NCBI RefSeq assembly: GCF_002968295.1
Contig: NZ_CP134399.1
Coordinates: 3,534,001 to 3,598,000 of the forward strand
Direction: 5' to 3'
Source of the DNA: Mycobacterium sp. ITM-2016-00317
Lineage (GTDB): Bacteria > Actinomycetota > Actinomycetes > Mycobacteriales > Mycobacteriaceae
DNA: 64,000 nucleotides
In this document: piece by piece, positions 54,020 to 63,790 of the stretch
Position numbering within the stretch: position 1 is the stretch's first letter
Layout: the number at the start of each line of letters is the position of its first letter
Program-made: the position numbers and the translations under genes
The notes under the pieces: generated by a model
Databases searched by the model: none
What the model was told of the DNA's origin: nothing
What the model saw: the letters and a program-made list of their open reading frames with translations, nothing else

Positions 54020-55837
54020 ATGGCCATCTCCGTCCAGATGCCCGCACTCGGAGAGAGCGTTACCGAGGGGACTGTCACCCGCTGGCTGAAGCAGGAGGGA
54101 GACACGGTCGAAGAGGACGAGCCATTGCTGGAGGTGTCGACCGACAAGGTCGACACCGAGATCCCTTCGCCGGCCTCGGGTGTGCTGAAGAAGATCGTCG
54201 CCCAGGAGGACGACACCGTCGAGGTCGGTGGCGAACTCGCGGTGATCGGCGACGCCGACGACAGTGACGGCGACAGCGGCGAGGACTCCGAACCGGAGGC
54301 CGAGCCCGAAGCCGACGAGGCGGAGTCCGAACCCGAACCCGAGCCCGAACCGGAGCCGGAGTCCGAACCCGAACCCGAGCCCGAACCGAAGAAGTCCTCG
54401 GGCGGCTCGGGATCATCCGGGTCGGCCACCCCGGTCCTGATGCCCGAGCTGGGCGAGTCGGTCACCGAGGGCACCGTCACCCGGTGGTTGAAGAAGGTCG
54501 GCGACAGCATCGAGGTCGACGAGCCGCTCGTCGAGGTGTCCACCGACAAGGTCGACACCGAGATCCCGTCCCCGGTGGCGGGCACGCTGCTGTCGATCAC
54601 CGCCGAGGAGGACGACACGGTCGAGGTCGGCGGCGAGCTGGCCAAGATCGGCGACCAGGGCGCCGAAGCCGAGTCCGAGCCGGAACCCGAGCCGGAACCC
54701 GAGCCGGAACCCGAGCCCGAGCCGGAGCCGGAACCCGAGCCGGAACCCGAGCCCGAGCCCGAGCCGGAACCCAAGCAGACGAAGCCGTCGAGCAGGCCCT
54801 CCGAGGAGTCCGAGCCCGAACCCAAGCCGAAGTCCGAACCGAAGTCCGAGCCCAAGCCGAAGGCCGCCTCGGACGAGGATTCCGGCGACTCGAGCCCGTA
54901 CGTGACCCCGCTGGTGCGCAAGCTCGCCGGCGAGCACGGCGTCGACCTCGCCACGGTCAAGGGCACCGGTGTCGGCGGACGCATCCGCAAGCAGGACGTG
55001 CTGGCCGCCGCGGAGGCGAGCAAGGCGTCCAAGGACGCCCCCAAGGCCGAGCCCGCGGCCGAGGCGCCGGGCAAGAAGGCGCCCGCGCCGGCCCCCGAGG
55101 GCGCACTGGCCCATCTGCGCGGAACCAAGCAGAAGGCCAACCGGATCCGTCAGATCACCGCGAAGAAGACGCGCGAGTCGCTGCAGACCACGGCGCAGCT
55201 GACGCAGGTCCACGAGGTCGACATGACCAAGATCGTGGCGCTGCGGGCCAAGGCCAAGGCGCAGTTCGCCGAACGCGAAGGGGTGAACCTCACCTACCTG
55301 CCGTTCATCGCGCGGGCGGTGATCGACGCGTTGAAGCTGCACCCGAACGTCAACGCCAGCTACAACGAGGAATCCAAGGAGATCACCTACTACGACGCCG
55401 AGCACCTGGGCATCGCGGTCGACACCGAGCAGGGTCTGCTGTCCCCGGTGATCCACAACGCCGGCGACCTGTCGCTGGGCGGGCTGGCCCGGGCGATCGC
55501 CGACATCGCCGGGCGGGCGCGGTCGGGCAACCTCAAGCCCGACGAGCTCTCCGGTGGCACCTTCACGATCACCAACATCGGCAGCCAGGGCGCGCTGTTC
55601 GACACGCCGATCCTGGTGCCGCCGCAGGCGGCGATGCTGGGCACCGGTGCGATCGTGAAGCGGCCGCGGGTCATCGTCGACGAGTACGGCAACGAGTCGA
55701 TCGGTGTGCGGTCGGTGAGCTACCTGCCGCTGACCTACGACCACCGCCTCATCGACGGCGCCGACGCCGGCCGCTTCGTCACGACGATCAAGCGCCGGTT
55801 GGAAGAGGGCGCCTTCGAGGCCGACCTCGGGCTGTAG
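54020..55837 (+). CDS. dlaT: Dihydrolipoamide acyltransferase DlaT (E2 of the pyruvate dehydrogenase / peroxynitrite reductase complexes)
   Basis: Shared E2 component of 605 aa, about 50 longer than the M. tuberculosis protein. Two lipoyl domains have lipoyl-Lys43 and Lys177, each in [14 protein letters not shown]. They are followed by Glu-Pro linkers, the second with 16 consecutive Glu-Pro pairs (54677-54772). The peripheral-subunit-binding domain is [35 protein letters not shown]. The catalytic domain ends in [14 protein letters not shown] with the active-site His and Asp. AAGGGAG precedes ATG 54020. lipB and lipA, which make its cofactor, follow in the same direction. Confidence 0.95.
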   Translation: MAISVQMPALGESVTEGTVTRWLKQEGDTVEEDEPLLEVSTDKVDTEIPSPASGVLKKIVAQEDDTVEVGGELAVIGDADDSDGDSGEDSEPEAEPEADEAESEPEPEPEPEPESEPEPEPEPKKSSGGSGSSGSATPVLMPELGESVTEGTVTRWLKKVGDSIEVDEPLVEVSTDKVDTEIPSPVAGTLLSITAEEDDTVEVGGELAKIGDQGAEAESEPEPEPEPEPEPEPEPEPEPEPEPEPEPEPEPKQTKPSSRPSEESEPEPKPKSEPKSEPKPKAASDEDSGDSSPYVTPLVRKLAGEHGVDLATVKGTGVGGRIRKQDVLAAAEASKASKDAPKAEPAAEAPGKKAPAPAPEGALAHLRGTKQKANRIRQITAKKTRESLQTTAQLTQVHEVDMTKIVALRAKAKAQFAEREGVNLTYLPFIARAVIDALKLHPNVNASYNEESKEITYYDAEHLGIAVDTEQGLLSPVIHNAGDLSLGGLARAIADIAGRARSGNLKPDELSGGTFTITNIGSQGALFDTPILVPPQAAMLGTGAIVKRPRVIVDEYGNESIGVRSVSYLPLTYDHRLIDGADAGRFVTTIKRRLEEGAFEADLGL

Positions 55838-55843
55838 ACGACA

Positions 55844-56761
55844 GTGTCGATGCCATCAGATTCGGTCGTCGCCGTCGCGGGATCGTCCGGTCTGATCGGC
55901 ACGGCGCTGGTCTACGCGCTGCGCGCCACCGACCGCCGGGTGCTCCGCATCGTGCGGCGGGCGCCGATGAACGCCGACGAGGTGTTCTGGAACCCCGACA
56001 CCGGGGAGTTCGACCCGGACACGCTGCGCGACGTGGACGCCGTGGTGAATCTGTGTGGCGTCAACGTCGGGCAGAAGCGCTGGTCGGGGGCGTTCAAGCA
56101 GAGCCTGCGGGACAGCCGGATCGCCCCGACCGAGGTGCTGGCCGGCGCCGCGATCGACGCCGGAGTGCCGGTCCTGGTCAATGCCAGTGCCGTTGGCTAC
56201 TACGGCGACACCGGCAGCACCCCCGTGGACGAGACCGCCGGGCCGGGCGAGAACTTCCTGGCCCGGCTGGCCGTCGACTGGGAGGCGGCCACCACGGTCG
56301 CCGCAGAGGCGGGCGTCCGGGTGGTGCTGGCGCGCACCGGTCTGGTGCTGGCGCCCTCGGGCGGCATGTTGAGCCGGCTAAGGCCGCTGTTCTCGCTGGG
56401 CCTGGGCGCCCGGCTGGGCAACGGGCGGCAGTACCTGTCGTGGGTCAGCCTCGAAGACCAGGTGCGCGCACTGATGTTCGCGCTCGCCCACGACGAACTC
56501 TCCGGACCGGTGAACGTGACCGGACCTGCGCCGGTCACCAATGCGGAGTTCACCGCCGCGCTGGGCCGCTCGCTGAACCGGCCGACGCCGCTGGTCGTGC
56601 CCAAGTTCGCGGTGCGGGTCGCGCTCGGCGAGTTCGCCGACGAAGGGGTGCTGGGCGGGCAGCGGGCGATCCCGGCGGCGCTGGAGCGGGCCGGCTTCCA
56701 GTTCCACCACAACACGATCGGCGAAGCGCTGACGTTCGCCACCTCCCCCGAGCGTGGGTAG
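55844..56761 (+). CDS. NAD(P)-dependent epimerase-like protein, TIGR01777/DUF1731 family (Rv2216 orthologue)
   Basis: Extended-SDR-fold protein of 305 aa (GTG 55844; ATG 55850 is an alternative). The N-terminal dinucleotide loop is [20 protein letters not shown]. The family signatures [33 protein letters not shown] and [13 protein letters not shown] follow, and the C-terminal DUF1731 segment is [18 protein letters not shown]. The substrate is unknown. It lies 6 bp after dlaT and just upstream of lipB, so it is probably in the same operon, but a lipoate-related role is unproven. Confidence 0.9.
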   Translation: MSMPSDSVVAVAGSSGLIGTALVYALRATDRRVLRIVRRAPMNADEVFWNPDTGEFDPDTLRDVDAVVNLCGVNVGQKRWSGAFKQSLRDSRIAPTEVLAGAAIDAGVPVLVNASAVGYYGDTGSTPVDETAGPGENFLARLAVDWEAATTVAAEAGVRVVLARTGLVLAPSGGMLSRLRPLFSLGLGARLGNGRQYLSWVSLEDQVRALMFALAHDELSGPVNVTGPAPVTNAEFTAALGRSLNRPTPLVVPKFAVRVALGEFADEGVLGGQRAIPAALERAGFQFHHNTIGEALTFATSPERG

Positions 56762-56771
56762 CGTCGAGGGC

Positions 56772-57461
56772 ATGGTCGCTTCGATCCGGTCGGCGCAGGC
56801 GCCGATCCAGGTGCGTCGCCTGGGCACGCTCGACTACCAGGCCGCGTGGGACCTGCAACGCCGGGTCGCCGACGAGCGCGTGGCGGGCGGGCCCGACACG
56901 CTGCTGCTGCTCGAGCATCCGCCGGTGTACACCGCGGGTCGGCGGACGCTTCCCGAGGAGCGGCCGGTCGACGGCACCCCGGTGGTCGACACCGACCGTG
57001 GCGGCAAGATCACCTGGCACGGGCCCGGCCAGCTGGTCGGCTATCCGATCATCGGCCTGGCCGAGCCGCTCGATGTGGTGAATTTCGTTCGGCGCCTTGA
57101 GGAGTCACTGATCACCGTGTGCGCCGGGCTGGGCCTGGAGACCGGCCGGGTGGAGGGGCGGTCCGGGGTGTGGGTGGCCGCCGACGGCGTTCGCCCCGCC
57201 CGCAAGATCGCGGCAATCGGCATCCGGGTGGCTCGGGCCACCACGCTGCACGGGTTCTCGCTGAACTGCGACTGCGACCTCGGCGCGTTCGGGTCGATCG
57301 TGCCGTGCGGAATCCGCGACGCCGGGGTCACGTCGCTGACCGCCGAACTGGGCCGCACCGTGACCGTCGACGAGGTGTCCGGCCGGGTGACCGACGCGGT
57401 GCTCGACGCGCTCGACGGCCGCCTCGTGGTCTCCCCGGTGGGCGTAGGATCGGCACGGTGA
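56772..57461 (+). CDS. lipB: Octanoyl-[acyl-carrier-protein]:protein octanoyltransferase LipB
   Basis: Moves octanoate from acyl carrier protein to lipoyl domains, here presumably DlaT and GcvH. It is 229 aa from ATG 56772, which aligns with the M. tuberculosis start; a GTG at 56754 overlapping the previous gene would add six residues. Motifs: [36 protein letters not shown], with catalytic Lys in [13 protein letters not shown] and catalytic Cys in [16 protein letters not shown]. The stop overlaps the lipA GTG by 4 bases. Confidence 0.95.
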   Translation: MVASIRSAQAPIQVRRLGTLDYQAAWDLQRRVADERVAGGPDTLLLLEHPPVYTAGRRTLPEERPVDGTPVVDTDRGGKITWHGPGQLVGYPIIGLAEPLDVVNFVRRLEESLITVCAGLGLETGRVEGRSGVWVAADGVRPARKIAAIGIRVARATTLHGFSLNCDCDLGAFGSIVPCGIRDAGVTSLTAELGRTVTVDEVSGRVTDAVLDALDGRLVVSPVGVGSAR

Positions 57462-58411
57462 CGATCGCCCCTGACGGCCGGAAGCTGTTGCGCCTGGAAG
57501 TCCGCAACGCCGAGACGCCGATCGAGCGCAAGCCGCCGTGGATCAAGACCAGGGCGAAGATGGGCCCGGAATACAAAGAGCTCAAAGGACTGGTGCGCCG
57601 CGAGGGACTCCACACGGTCTGCGAAGAAGCCGGTTGCCCCAACATCTTCGAGTGCTGGGAGGACCGCGAGGCCACGTTCCTGATCGGCGGCGAGCAGTGC
57701 ACGCGGCGCTGCGACTTCTGCCAGATCGACACGGGCAAGCCCGCCGAACTGGACCGCGACGAGCCCCGCCGGGTGGCCGAGAGCGTGCAGGCGATGGGCC
57801 TGCGCTACTCCACCGTGACCGGCGTGGCCCGCGACGACCTGCCCGACGGCGGGGCATGGCTGTACGCCGAGACGGTCCGCCAGATCAAGGCGCTGAACCC
57901 GAATACCGGTGTGGAGCTGTTGATCCCGGACTTCAACGCCGATCCTGACCAGCTGCAGCAGGTCTTCGAGGCGCGCCCGGAGGTGTTGGCGCACAACGTC
58001 GAAACGGTCCCCCGCATCTTCAAGCGGATCCGGCCGGCGTTCCGCTACGAGCGCAGCCTGTCGGTGCTGACGATGGCGCGCGACTTCGGCCTGGTGACCA
58101 AGAGCAATCTGATCCTCGGGATGGGCGAGACGCCCGAGGAGGTGCGCGCGGCCCTGGTCGATCTGCACGAGGCAGGCTGCGACATCGTCACGATCACCCA
58201 GTACCTGCGTCCGTCGGCGCGTCACCATCCCGTCGAACGGTGGGTCCATCCCGACGAGTTCGTCGAGCATCAGCGCTACGCCGAGGAGATCGGGTTCGCC
58301 GGGGTGCTGGCCGGACCGCTGGTGCGGTCGTCGTACCGGGCCGGGAAACTGTACGCACAGACGGTCGCGTCGCGACCGACCGGAGCCGCTCCGGCTCCGA
58401 CATCGGCATAA
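57458..58411 (+). CDS. lipA: Lipoyl synthase LipA
   Basis: Radical-SAM enzyme that inserts two sulfurs into protein-bound octanoate. It is 317 aa from GTG 57458. The auxiliary cluster motif is [12 protein letters not shown] and the radical-SAM motif is [17 protein letters not shown] and the C-terminal RSSYRAGKL, whose Arg-Ser-Ser-Tyr ligates the auxiliary cluster, are also present. It is translationally coupled to lipB. Confidence 0.96.
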   Translation: MTIAPDGRKLLRLEVRNAETPIERKPPWIKTRAKMGPEYKELKGLVRREGLHTVCEEAGCPNIFECWEDREATFLIGGEQCTRRCDFCQIDTGKPAELDRDEPRRVAESVQAMGLRYSTVTGVARDDLPDGGAWLYAETVRQIKALNPNTGVELLIPDFNADPDQLQQVFEARPEVLAHNVETVPRIFKRIRPAFRYERSLSVLTMARDFGLVTKSNLILGMGETPEEVRAALVDLHEAGCDIVTITQYLRPSARHHPVERWVHPDEFVEHQRYAEEIGFAGVLAGPLVRSSYRAGKLYAQTVASRPTGAAPAPTSA

Positions 58412-58424
58412 GTATCCTGGTCTG

Positions 58425-59177
58425 ATGGCGAAATCGCGTAAACCCGCCGCGACCAAGGCAGCCAAGGCCGAGGCGAAGGCAGCCCGTAAGGCGGCGTCCA
58501 AGCAGCGGCGCAGTCAGCTGTGGCAGGCGTTCCAGATCCAGCGCAAAGAGGACAAGCGGCTGCTGCCGTACATGATCGGCGCGTTCGTGCTGATCGTGGG
58601 CGCCTCCGTGGCCGCAGGCGTGTACGCCGGCGGTTTCACGATGTTCATGCTGATCCCGCTCGGCATCGTGCTCGGCGCGCTGGTGGCCTTCATCATCTTC
58701 GGCCGCCGCGCGCAGAAGTCGGTCTACAAGAAGGCCGAGGGCCAGACCGGTGCGGCGGCGTGGGCGCTGGACAACCTGCGCGGAAAATGGCGCGTCACGC
58801 CGGGTGTCTCAGCGACCGGACACTTCGATGCGGTGCACCGGGTCATCGGACGTCCCGGTGTCATCTTCGTCGCCGAGGGCTCCCCCACCCGGGTCAAGCC
58901 GTTGCTGGCCCAGGAGAAGAAGCGCACCGCCCGCCTGGTCGGCGATGTGCCGATCTACGACGTCGTCATCGGCAACGGTGAGGGCGAGGTGCCGCTGTCC
59001 AAGCTGGAACGGCACCTGAACAAGCTGCCGGCCAACATCACCGTCAAGCAGATGGATTCCCTCGAGTCCCGGCTGGCCGCGCTCGGCACCAAGGTGGGAC
59101 CGGCCGCGATGCCAAAGGGGCCGCTGCCGGCCCAGGCCAAGATGCGCGGCATTCAGCGCACCGTGCGCCGCCGCTGA
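58425..59177 (+). CDS. DUF4191 family membrane protein (Rv2219 orthologue)
   Basis: A 250-aa protein. The N-terminus is Lys/Ala-rich (AKSRKPAATKAAKAEAKAARKA). Two helices follow (LLPYMIGAFVLIVGASVAAGVYAGG and FMLIPLGIVLGALVAFIIFG). The cytoplasmic domain has GAAAWALDNLRGKWRVTPGV and VFVAEGSPTRVKPLLAQEKKRTARL, as in DUF4191. Function is unknown. It lies 13 bp after lipA and closes the dlaT-lipA gene set. Confidence 0.88.
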   Translation: MAKSRKPAATKAAKAEAKAARKAASKQRRSQLWQAFQIQRKEDKRLLPYMIGAFVLIVGASVAAGVYAGGFTMFMLIPLGIVLGALVAFIIFGRRAQKSVYKKAEGQTGAAAWALDNLRGKWRVTPGVSATGHFDAVHRVIGRPGVIFVAEGSPTRVKPLLAQEKKRTARLVGDVPIYDVVIGNGEGEVPLSKLERHLNKLPANITVKQMDSLESRLAALGTKVGPAAMPKGPLPAQAKMRGIQRTVRRR

Positions 59178-59272
59178 CCACCGGCGCGCCGCCGCTCCGC
59201 AAAGTCTTTGCAGACGTAAGTTCTGCACACGGCCGGAGACCTCCGGGCTGAGGCAACGGAGGGACGACAGCC

Positions 59273-61087
59273 ATGTGCACTGCGTGCGAATGGGCGCCGC
59301 ATTTCGCGGCTTTCGGCCGCCGGACGACTCTGACCCGCCGGAACGTGTTCCGCGCCGCGGCCGTGACCGCGGTCGCCGCGACCGCGGCGGCGTGTGCCAC
59401 CGACCCGGCGCCGGTGTCCGCAAGCGCGCCGGGTGACGTCGCCGCCCCGGACTTCGTCTTCCACAACGGCCGCGTCTACACGGTCACCGAGGCGACACCG
59501 TGGGCCGAGGCCGTCGCGGTCACCGGCGACACCATCACCTACGTCGGTGACGCGACCGGGGCGCTGGCGCTCGCCGGACCGGACACCCAAGTGGTCGACC
59601 TCGACGGCAAGCTGCTGATGCCCGGTTTCGTCGAGGGGCACATCCACCCGTTCCTCGGTGCGTTCCTGTCCACCGGAGTCGACCTGCAGGTGCCCACCGG
59701 CCAGGACGCGCTCGCCGCGATCGCGGCGTACGCGAAGGACCACCCGGACGGCCCGGTGCGCGGATTCGGCTGGCGTGTGGACATGTTCGGACCCCTGGGG
59801 CCCACGCGCGCCGAGCTGGACGCGGTGCTCCCGGACCGGCCGGGATTCTTCTTCGCCATCGACGGCCACAGCATGTGGGCCAACAGCGCAGCCCTGGAGA
59901 TGGCCGGGGTGAACCGGGACACCCCCGATCCGATCCCCGGGTTCAGTTATTACGTCCGTGACCAGAACGGCGACCCGACCGGCTACGTGCTGGAGGTGGA
60001 CGCGGTGCTCGGCCTGGTCAACGCCATCGAACCGATCTCGCCGGAATCGATGGCGACGCTGCTGCAGGCGTGGCTGCCGAAGGCCTCCGCCGCCGGTATC
60101 ACGTCGCTCTTCGACGCCGGGGTACCGCCGATCGGGGGCGATCAGGGCTCGCTGATCGCGCTGTACACCGACATCGAACGCCGGGGCGAGCTGCCGTTCC
60201 GGGTGGTGGCGTCCTACAGCGTGAAGTCACCGCCGGTCGACGACGCGGTGGCGAAGCTCACCGACATCGGCAACCGGGTCTCGACCGATCTGGTCGACGT
60301 CAGTGTGGTGAAGATCATCGGTGACGGCACCCAGGAGGGCTACACCGGCTGGCTGCTCGAACCCTATGCGGACAAACCGGATTCGATCGGCGCATCACCG
60401 TTCACCGTGCCGCAGTGGGATGAGCTCGTCGGCGCGGTGGACGCCGCCGGATTCGACGTGCACATCCACGCCTGCGGCGAGCGCACCGCCCGCACCGGTC
60501 TGGACTCCATCGAAAGGGCGATCGCTGCGAACCCGCCGCGGGAGCGTCGGCACACCGTGGCGCACCTGGTGTACGTCGAGGACCCCGACAGCGCCCGCTT
60601 CGGCGAGCTCGGCGTGATCGCGCAGTTCTCGGCGAACTGGATGTCCGCCGACCCGGACACCACACGCAATCTGGCCGCCCGCTACGGCTCCCCCCGCAAG
60701 GACCTGTTCTTCCGGCCGCAGGCGGTGCTGCAGTCCGGCGGCCGCGTCTCGCTGGGCACCGACTGGCCTGCCGCCGGGTACTACTCGACCTACAAGCCGC
60801 TGGATTCCATCCAGATCGGGGTCACCCGCGAGCTGATCGGCGAGCCCGGTGCGCCGGTGTTGTCCCCCGCGGACCAGAAGCTGTCCGTCGCCGAGGCGGT
60901 GCACGCCAACACCCTCGGCGCGGCGTATCAGCTGCGGCTCGACGACAGGGTCGGATCGGTGGAGGTCGGCAAGCGCGCGGACTTGATCGTGCTGGACCGG
61001 AACATCTTCGAGATCGATCCGCACGACATCCACGGCGCGACGGTGACCATGACGATGATGAACGGCGGCGTCCGCCACCAGGGGTGA
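59273..61087 (+). CDS. Exported YtcJ-like metal-dependent amidohydrolase (Amidohydro_3 type)
   Basis: A 604-aa hydrolase of the amidohydrolase superfamily. Family motifs: FHNGRVYTVTE, MPGFVEGHIHPF with the HxH pair at 123-125, DVHIHACGERTARTGLDSIE, HTVAHLVYVED, and LGTDWPAAGY with the metal-site Asp. The N-terminus has twin Arg (TRRNVFRAAAVTAVAATAAAC), a Tat-like signal with a lipobox-like end at Cys41. It is preceded by about 20 residues that include MCTAC. The start is ATG 59273, with GGAGGG upstream. The gene sits between orthologues that are adjacent in M. tuberculosis, so it was probably inserted, or lost there. The substrate is unknown. Confidence 0.88.
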   Translation: MCTACEWAPHFAAFGRRTTLTRRNVFRAAAVTAVAATAAACATDPAPVSASAPGDVAAPDFVFHNGRVYTVTEATPWAEAVAVTGDTITYVGDATGALALAGPDTQVVDLDGKLLMPGFVEGHIHPFLGAFLSTGVDLQVPTGQDALAAIAAYAKDHPDGPVRGFGWRVDMFGPLGPTRAELDAVLPDRPGFFFAIDGHSMWANSAALEMAGVNRDTPDPIPGFSYYVRDQNGDPTGYVLEVDAVLGLVNAIEPISPESMATLLQAWLPKASAAGITSLFDAGVPPIGGDQGSLIALYTDIERRGELPFRVVASYSVKSPPVDDAVAKLTDIGNRVSTDLVDVSVVKIIGDGTQEGYTGWLLEPYADKPDSIGASPFTVPQWDELVGAVDAAGFDVHIHACGERTARTGLDSIERAIAANPPRERRHTVAHLVYVEDPDSARFGELGVIAQFSANWMSADPDTTRNLAARYGSPRKDLFFRPQAVLQSGGRVSLGTDWPAAGYYSTYKPLDSIQIGVTRELIGEPGAPVLSPADQKLSVAEAVHANTLGAAYQLRLDDRVGSVEVGKRADLIVLDRNIFEIDPHDIHGATVTMTMMNGGVRHQG

Positions 61088-61089
61088 CC

Positions 61090-61578
61090 TCAGCGCCTCA
61101 CAACGGCAGTTTTGGTGGCGAGGTCGTGCAGTCCGCGCAGGTCCGCGTCGGTGAACAGCGCCGGGATCACCACGAGCACCAGGAGGTTGCGTGCGAGCGC
61201 GCGGCCGAAACTGACGTGCGCGCGGTTATCCACCGACACCACCTTCAGACCGAGCGCGAGTTGGCCGGGGGTGAAGCTGAACATCCGCACGGACGCGACA
61301 CCGAGGACGAGCCAGACCACCAGAGCGACGTTACGTGCGTCCAGCGAGTAGAAGAACTCCTCGCGGGACATGAGTCCGAGGGGTACCGCGAGGGCAGTTA
61401 TCCCGACAGCAAACAGCCAGTCGATGCAGAGCGCGCCGATGCGGCGACCGAAGCGGGCGATGGAGCCGGGGCCGGTCTCCGGCAGACCGAGACGTTGACC
61501 GGGATAGGTGGAGGCCCGCTGGTCGGGGTCGTCCGATTGTGACGGTCCCGACAGCCAGGACCCAATGCTGCGGGCCAT
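61090..61578 (-). CDS. RDD family membrane protein (Rv2219A orthologue)
   Basis: A 162-aa protein with the RDD domain. FGRRIGALCIDWLFAVGITALAV supplies the R and D residues, LDARNVALVVWLVLGVASVRMF is the second helix region, and SFTPGQLALGLKVVSVDN is the typical RDD loop. LLVLVVIPALFTDADLRGLHDLATKT completes the domain. The role may be transport or envelope-related, but none is assigned. It is divergent from glnA across 143 bp that contain the glnA regulatory array. Confidence 0.9.
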   Translation of the reverse strand: MARSIGSWLSGPSQSDDPDQRASTYPGQRLGLPETGPGSIARFGRRIGALCIDWLFAVGITALAVPLGLMSREEFFYSLDARNVALVVWLVLGVASVRMFSFTPGQLALGLKVVSVDNRAHVSFGRALARNLLVLVVIPALFTDADLRGLHDLATKTAVVRR

Positions 61579-61633
61579 GGAGCAAGGATAGGTGCAGGCC
61601 GATAGGGTTCTAAAACCACCGGCGACGCGATGC

Positions 61634-61671
61634 GTAACTTCTACGCAACATGCGGTTGACTGCCGTGCAAC
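61634..61671 (+). promoter_or_regulatory. GlnR-type binding array with overlapping putative glnA promoter
   Basis: Four half-sites follow at exact 11-bp spacing: GTAAC (61634), GCAAC (61645), TTGAC (61656), GCAAC (61667). This matches the alternating a/b-site pattern GTNAC-n6-GAAAC known for actinobacterial GlnR at glnA and amtB. TTGACT (61656-61661) may double as a -35, with CATACC (61680-61685) as -10 at 18-bp spacing. Nitrogen-responsive control is inferred from the pattern. Confidence 0.7.
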
Positions 61672-61721
61672 ATCGTGTCCATACCGTCACCGGCGGGCTA
61701 CCAGTCAAAGGAGAGCAATCA

Positions 61722-63158
61722 GTGGCAGAACAGACCGCCGACGACATCATCAAGCTGATCAAAGACGAGAACGTCGAGTACGTCGACATTCGGTTCTGTG
61801 ATCTGCCCGGTGTCGTCCAGCACTTCTCGATTCCGGCATCGGCGTTCGACGAGAGCGTGTTCGAGGACGGCCTCGCATTCGACGGTTCGTCGGTGCGCGG
61901 CTTCCAGTCGATCCACGAGTCGGACATGATGCTGCTGCCCGACCCCGCGACTGCGCGTATCGACCCGTTCCGGCACGCGAAGACGTTGAACATGAACTTC
62001 TTCGTGCACGACCCGTTCACCCGTGAGGCCTACTCGCGCGACCCCCGTAACGTCGCCCGCAAGGCCGAGAGCTACCTGGCCAGCACCGGCATCGCCGACA
62101 CGTGCTTCTTCGGCGCCGAGGCCGAGTTCTACATCTTCGACTCGGTGACCTTCGATTCGAAGATCAACGGCACCTTCTACGAGGTCGACTCGGAGTCGGG
62201 CTGGTGGAACACCGGTGAGCCGTTCGAGTCCGACGGCAGCCCCAACCTGGGCTACAAGGTCCGCCCCAAGGGCGGCTACTTCCCGGTGGCGCCGTACGAC
62301 CACTACGTCGACCTGCGCGACGAGATGGCCACCAACCTGCAGAACGCCGGTTTCATCCTGGAGCGCGGTCACCACGAGGTGGGCACCGCCGGCCAGGCCG
62401 AGATCAACTACAAGTTCAACACGCTGCTGCACGCGGCCGACGATGTGCTGCTGTTCAAGTACATCATCAAGAACACCGCATGGAAGAACGGCAAGACCGT
62501 CACGTTCATGCCGAAGCCGCTGTTCGGTGACAACGGTTCGGGCATGCACGCCCACCAGTCGCTGTGGAAGGACGGCAAGCCGCTGTTCCACGACGAGTCG
62601 GGCTACGCCGGCCTGTCGGACATGGCCCGCCACTACATCGGCGGCATCCTGCACCACGCGCCGTCGCTGCTGGCGTTCACCAACCCCACGGTGAACTCCT
62701 ACAAGCGTCTGGTGCCGGGCTACGAGGCGCCGATCAACCTGGTGTACAGCCAGCGCAACCGGTCGGCCTGCGTCCGTATCCCGATCACCGGCAACAACCC
62801 GAAGGCCAAGCGCCTCGAGTTCCGTTGCCCGGACAGCTCGGGTAACCCGTACCTGGCGTTCGCCGCGATGCTGATGGCCGGCATCGACGGCATCAAGAAG
62901 AAGATCGAGCCGCTGGCCCCGGTCGACAAGGACCTGTACGAGCTGCCTCCCGAGGAGGCCGCCAACATCCCGCAGGCTCCGACGTCGCTCGCGGCGGTCA
63001 TCGACAAGCTCGAGCAGGATCACGAATACCTCACCGAGGGCGGGGTGTTCACCACCGACCTGATCGAGACCTGGATCTCGTACAAGCGGGAGAACGAGAT
63101 CATGCCGATCCAGATCCGTCCTCACCCGTACGAGTTCTCGCTCTACTACGACGTGTAA
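61722..63158 (+). CDS. glnA1: Glutamine synthetase type I GlnA1
   Basis: Dodecameric, ATP-dependent ammonia-assimilating enzyme. It is 478 aa from GTG 61722, preceded by AAAGGAG. Motifs: [28 protein letters not shown] with the metal-site Glu, [35 protein letters not shown], and the adenylylation site Tyr406 in DLYELPPEE, matching the regulatory tyrosine of M. tuberculosis GlnA1. The enzyme is thus likely controlled by GlnE-type adenylylation. Transcription is probably under GlnR. The stop codon lies in the first unit of a 25-bp tandem repeat, and a terminator follows. Confidence 0.98.
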   Translation: MAEQTADDIIKLIKDENVEYVDIRFCDLPGVVQHFSIPASAFDESVFEDGLAFDGSSVRGFQSIHESDMMLLPDPATARIDPFRHAKTLNMNFFVHDPFTREAYSRDPRNVARKAESYLASTGIADTCFFGAEAEFYIFDSVTFDSKINGTFYEVDSESGWWNTGEPFESDGSPNLGYKVRPKGGYFPVAPYDHYVDLRDEMATNLQNAGFILERGHHEVGTAGQAEINYKFNTLLHAADDVLLFKYIIKNTAWKNGKTVTFMPKPLFGDNGSGMHAHQSLWKDGKPLFHDESGYAGLSDMARHYIGGILHHAPSLLAFTNPTVNSYKRLVPGYEAPINLVYSQRNRSACVRIPITGNNPKAKRLEFRCPDSSGNPYLAFAAMLMAGIDGIKKKIEPLAPVDKDLYELPPEEAANIPQAPTSLAAVIDKLEQDHEYLTEGGVFTTDLIETWISYKRENEIMPIQIRPHPYEFSLYYDV

Positions 63159-63212
63159 GTCGGCCCGCCGACGCGACGTCTAAGTCGGCCCGCCGACGCG
63201 ACGTCTAAGTCG
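63156..63212 (+). repeat. 25-bp tandem duplication beginning at the glnA stop codon
   Basis: Unit 1 (63156-63180) and unit 2 (63181-63205) are identical, and a partial third copy of 7 bases follows. The unit starts with TAA of the glnA stop and includes the inverted repeat GTCGGC-CC-GCCGAC. It lies 14 bases before the terminator hairpin. It adds one or two small hairpins to the mRNA 3' end but does not alter the protein. Confidence 0.92.
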
Positions 63213-63225
63213 TCTGAGACACGTC

Positions 63226-63262
63226 ACCGCCCGCGCTGCTTCGGCAGCGCGGGCGGTTTCGT
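63226..63262 (+). terminator. Transcription terminator of glnA1
   Basis: A perfect 14-bp GC-rich stem (63226-63239 with 63244-63257) is closed by a stable TTCG tetraloop. It is followed by a short T-rich stretch (TTTCGTT). The U-tract is weak, as is usual in mycobacteria, but the stem is very stable. Confidence 0.8.
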
Positions 63263-63343
63263 TCTGCCGCCAAGCACAAGTCGGGCGGCCGCTGACACCC
63301 ACACAGTCATCCGGACCGTAGTCCGCAGCGGTAGGCTGCGTTC

Positions 63344-63790
63344 ATGACCTCACAACTGGACGCACGCCTGGCAAGCTTCTCCTCGCCGATGCTGAGCATC
63401 TTCCGCATCGTGTTCGGGCTGCTGTTCACGCTGCACGGCACCATGAAACTGTTCGGCTGGCCGCTGGGCGAGGCGGTGCCGGTGGGCACGTGGCCGTACT
63501 GGTTCGCCGGGGTGATCGAGGTGGCCTGCGGCATCCTGATCACGGTCGGCTTCTTCACGCGCATCGCCGCGATCATCGGCGCCGGCCAGATGGCCGTGGC
63601 CTACTTCTGGCAGCACTGGGGCATCCTGGGCGGCGAGCCGGCCAGCTTCTGGCCCTTCGGTGGCCAGGCCGGCGGCAACGGCGGCGAGCTGACGATCCTG
63701 TTCTGCTTCGCCTTCCTGCTGCTGGCCACGCTGGGCGCGGGGGCGTGGTCGGTCGACGCGCGCCGCAGAGGTGCTTTCGCGCGTACCTAA
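63344..63790 (+). CDS. DoxX family membrane protein
   Basis: A 148-aa protein with four helices. It has SIFRIVFGLLFTLHGTMKLFGW, typical of DoxX, followed by WFAGVIEVACGILITVGFFTRIAAIIGAGQMAVAYFWQHW and a last helix ELTILFCFAFLLLATLGAGAW. DoxX proteins are linked to thiosulfate or redox/thiol homeostasis in some bacteria; in mycobacteria one member (Rv0096-unrelated, SseA-linked) works in thiol defence, but a specific role is not visible here. The gene is monocistronic, with about 85 bp between the glnA terminator and its start. Confidence 0.88.
   Translation: MTSQLDARLASFSSPMLSIFRIVFGLLFTLHGTMKLFGWPLGEAVPVGTWPYWFAGVIEVACGILITVGFFTRIAAIIGAGQMAVAYFWQHWGILGGEPASFWPFGGQAGGNGGELTILFCFAFLLLATLGAGAWSVDARRRGAFART

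Noticed and set aside
54413..55744. A long minus-strand open frame opposite dlaT, with Gly/Leu/Arg repeats
   Set aside because: The repeats are just the complement of the Glu-Pro coding repeat; no ribosome-binding site or family motif was found.
59178..59272. Possible riboswitch in the amidohydrolase leader (hairpin CCGGAG/CTCCGG and GGAGGGAC, slightly S-box-like)
   Set aside because: The conserved core elements of SAM, TPP or guanidine riboswitches are not present in the right order; GGAGGG is explained as the ribosome-binding site.
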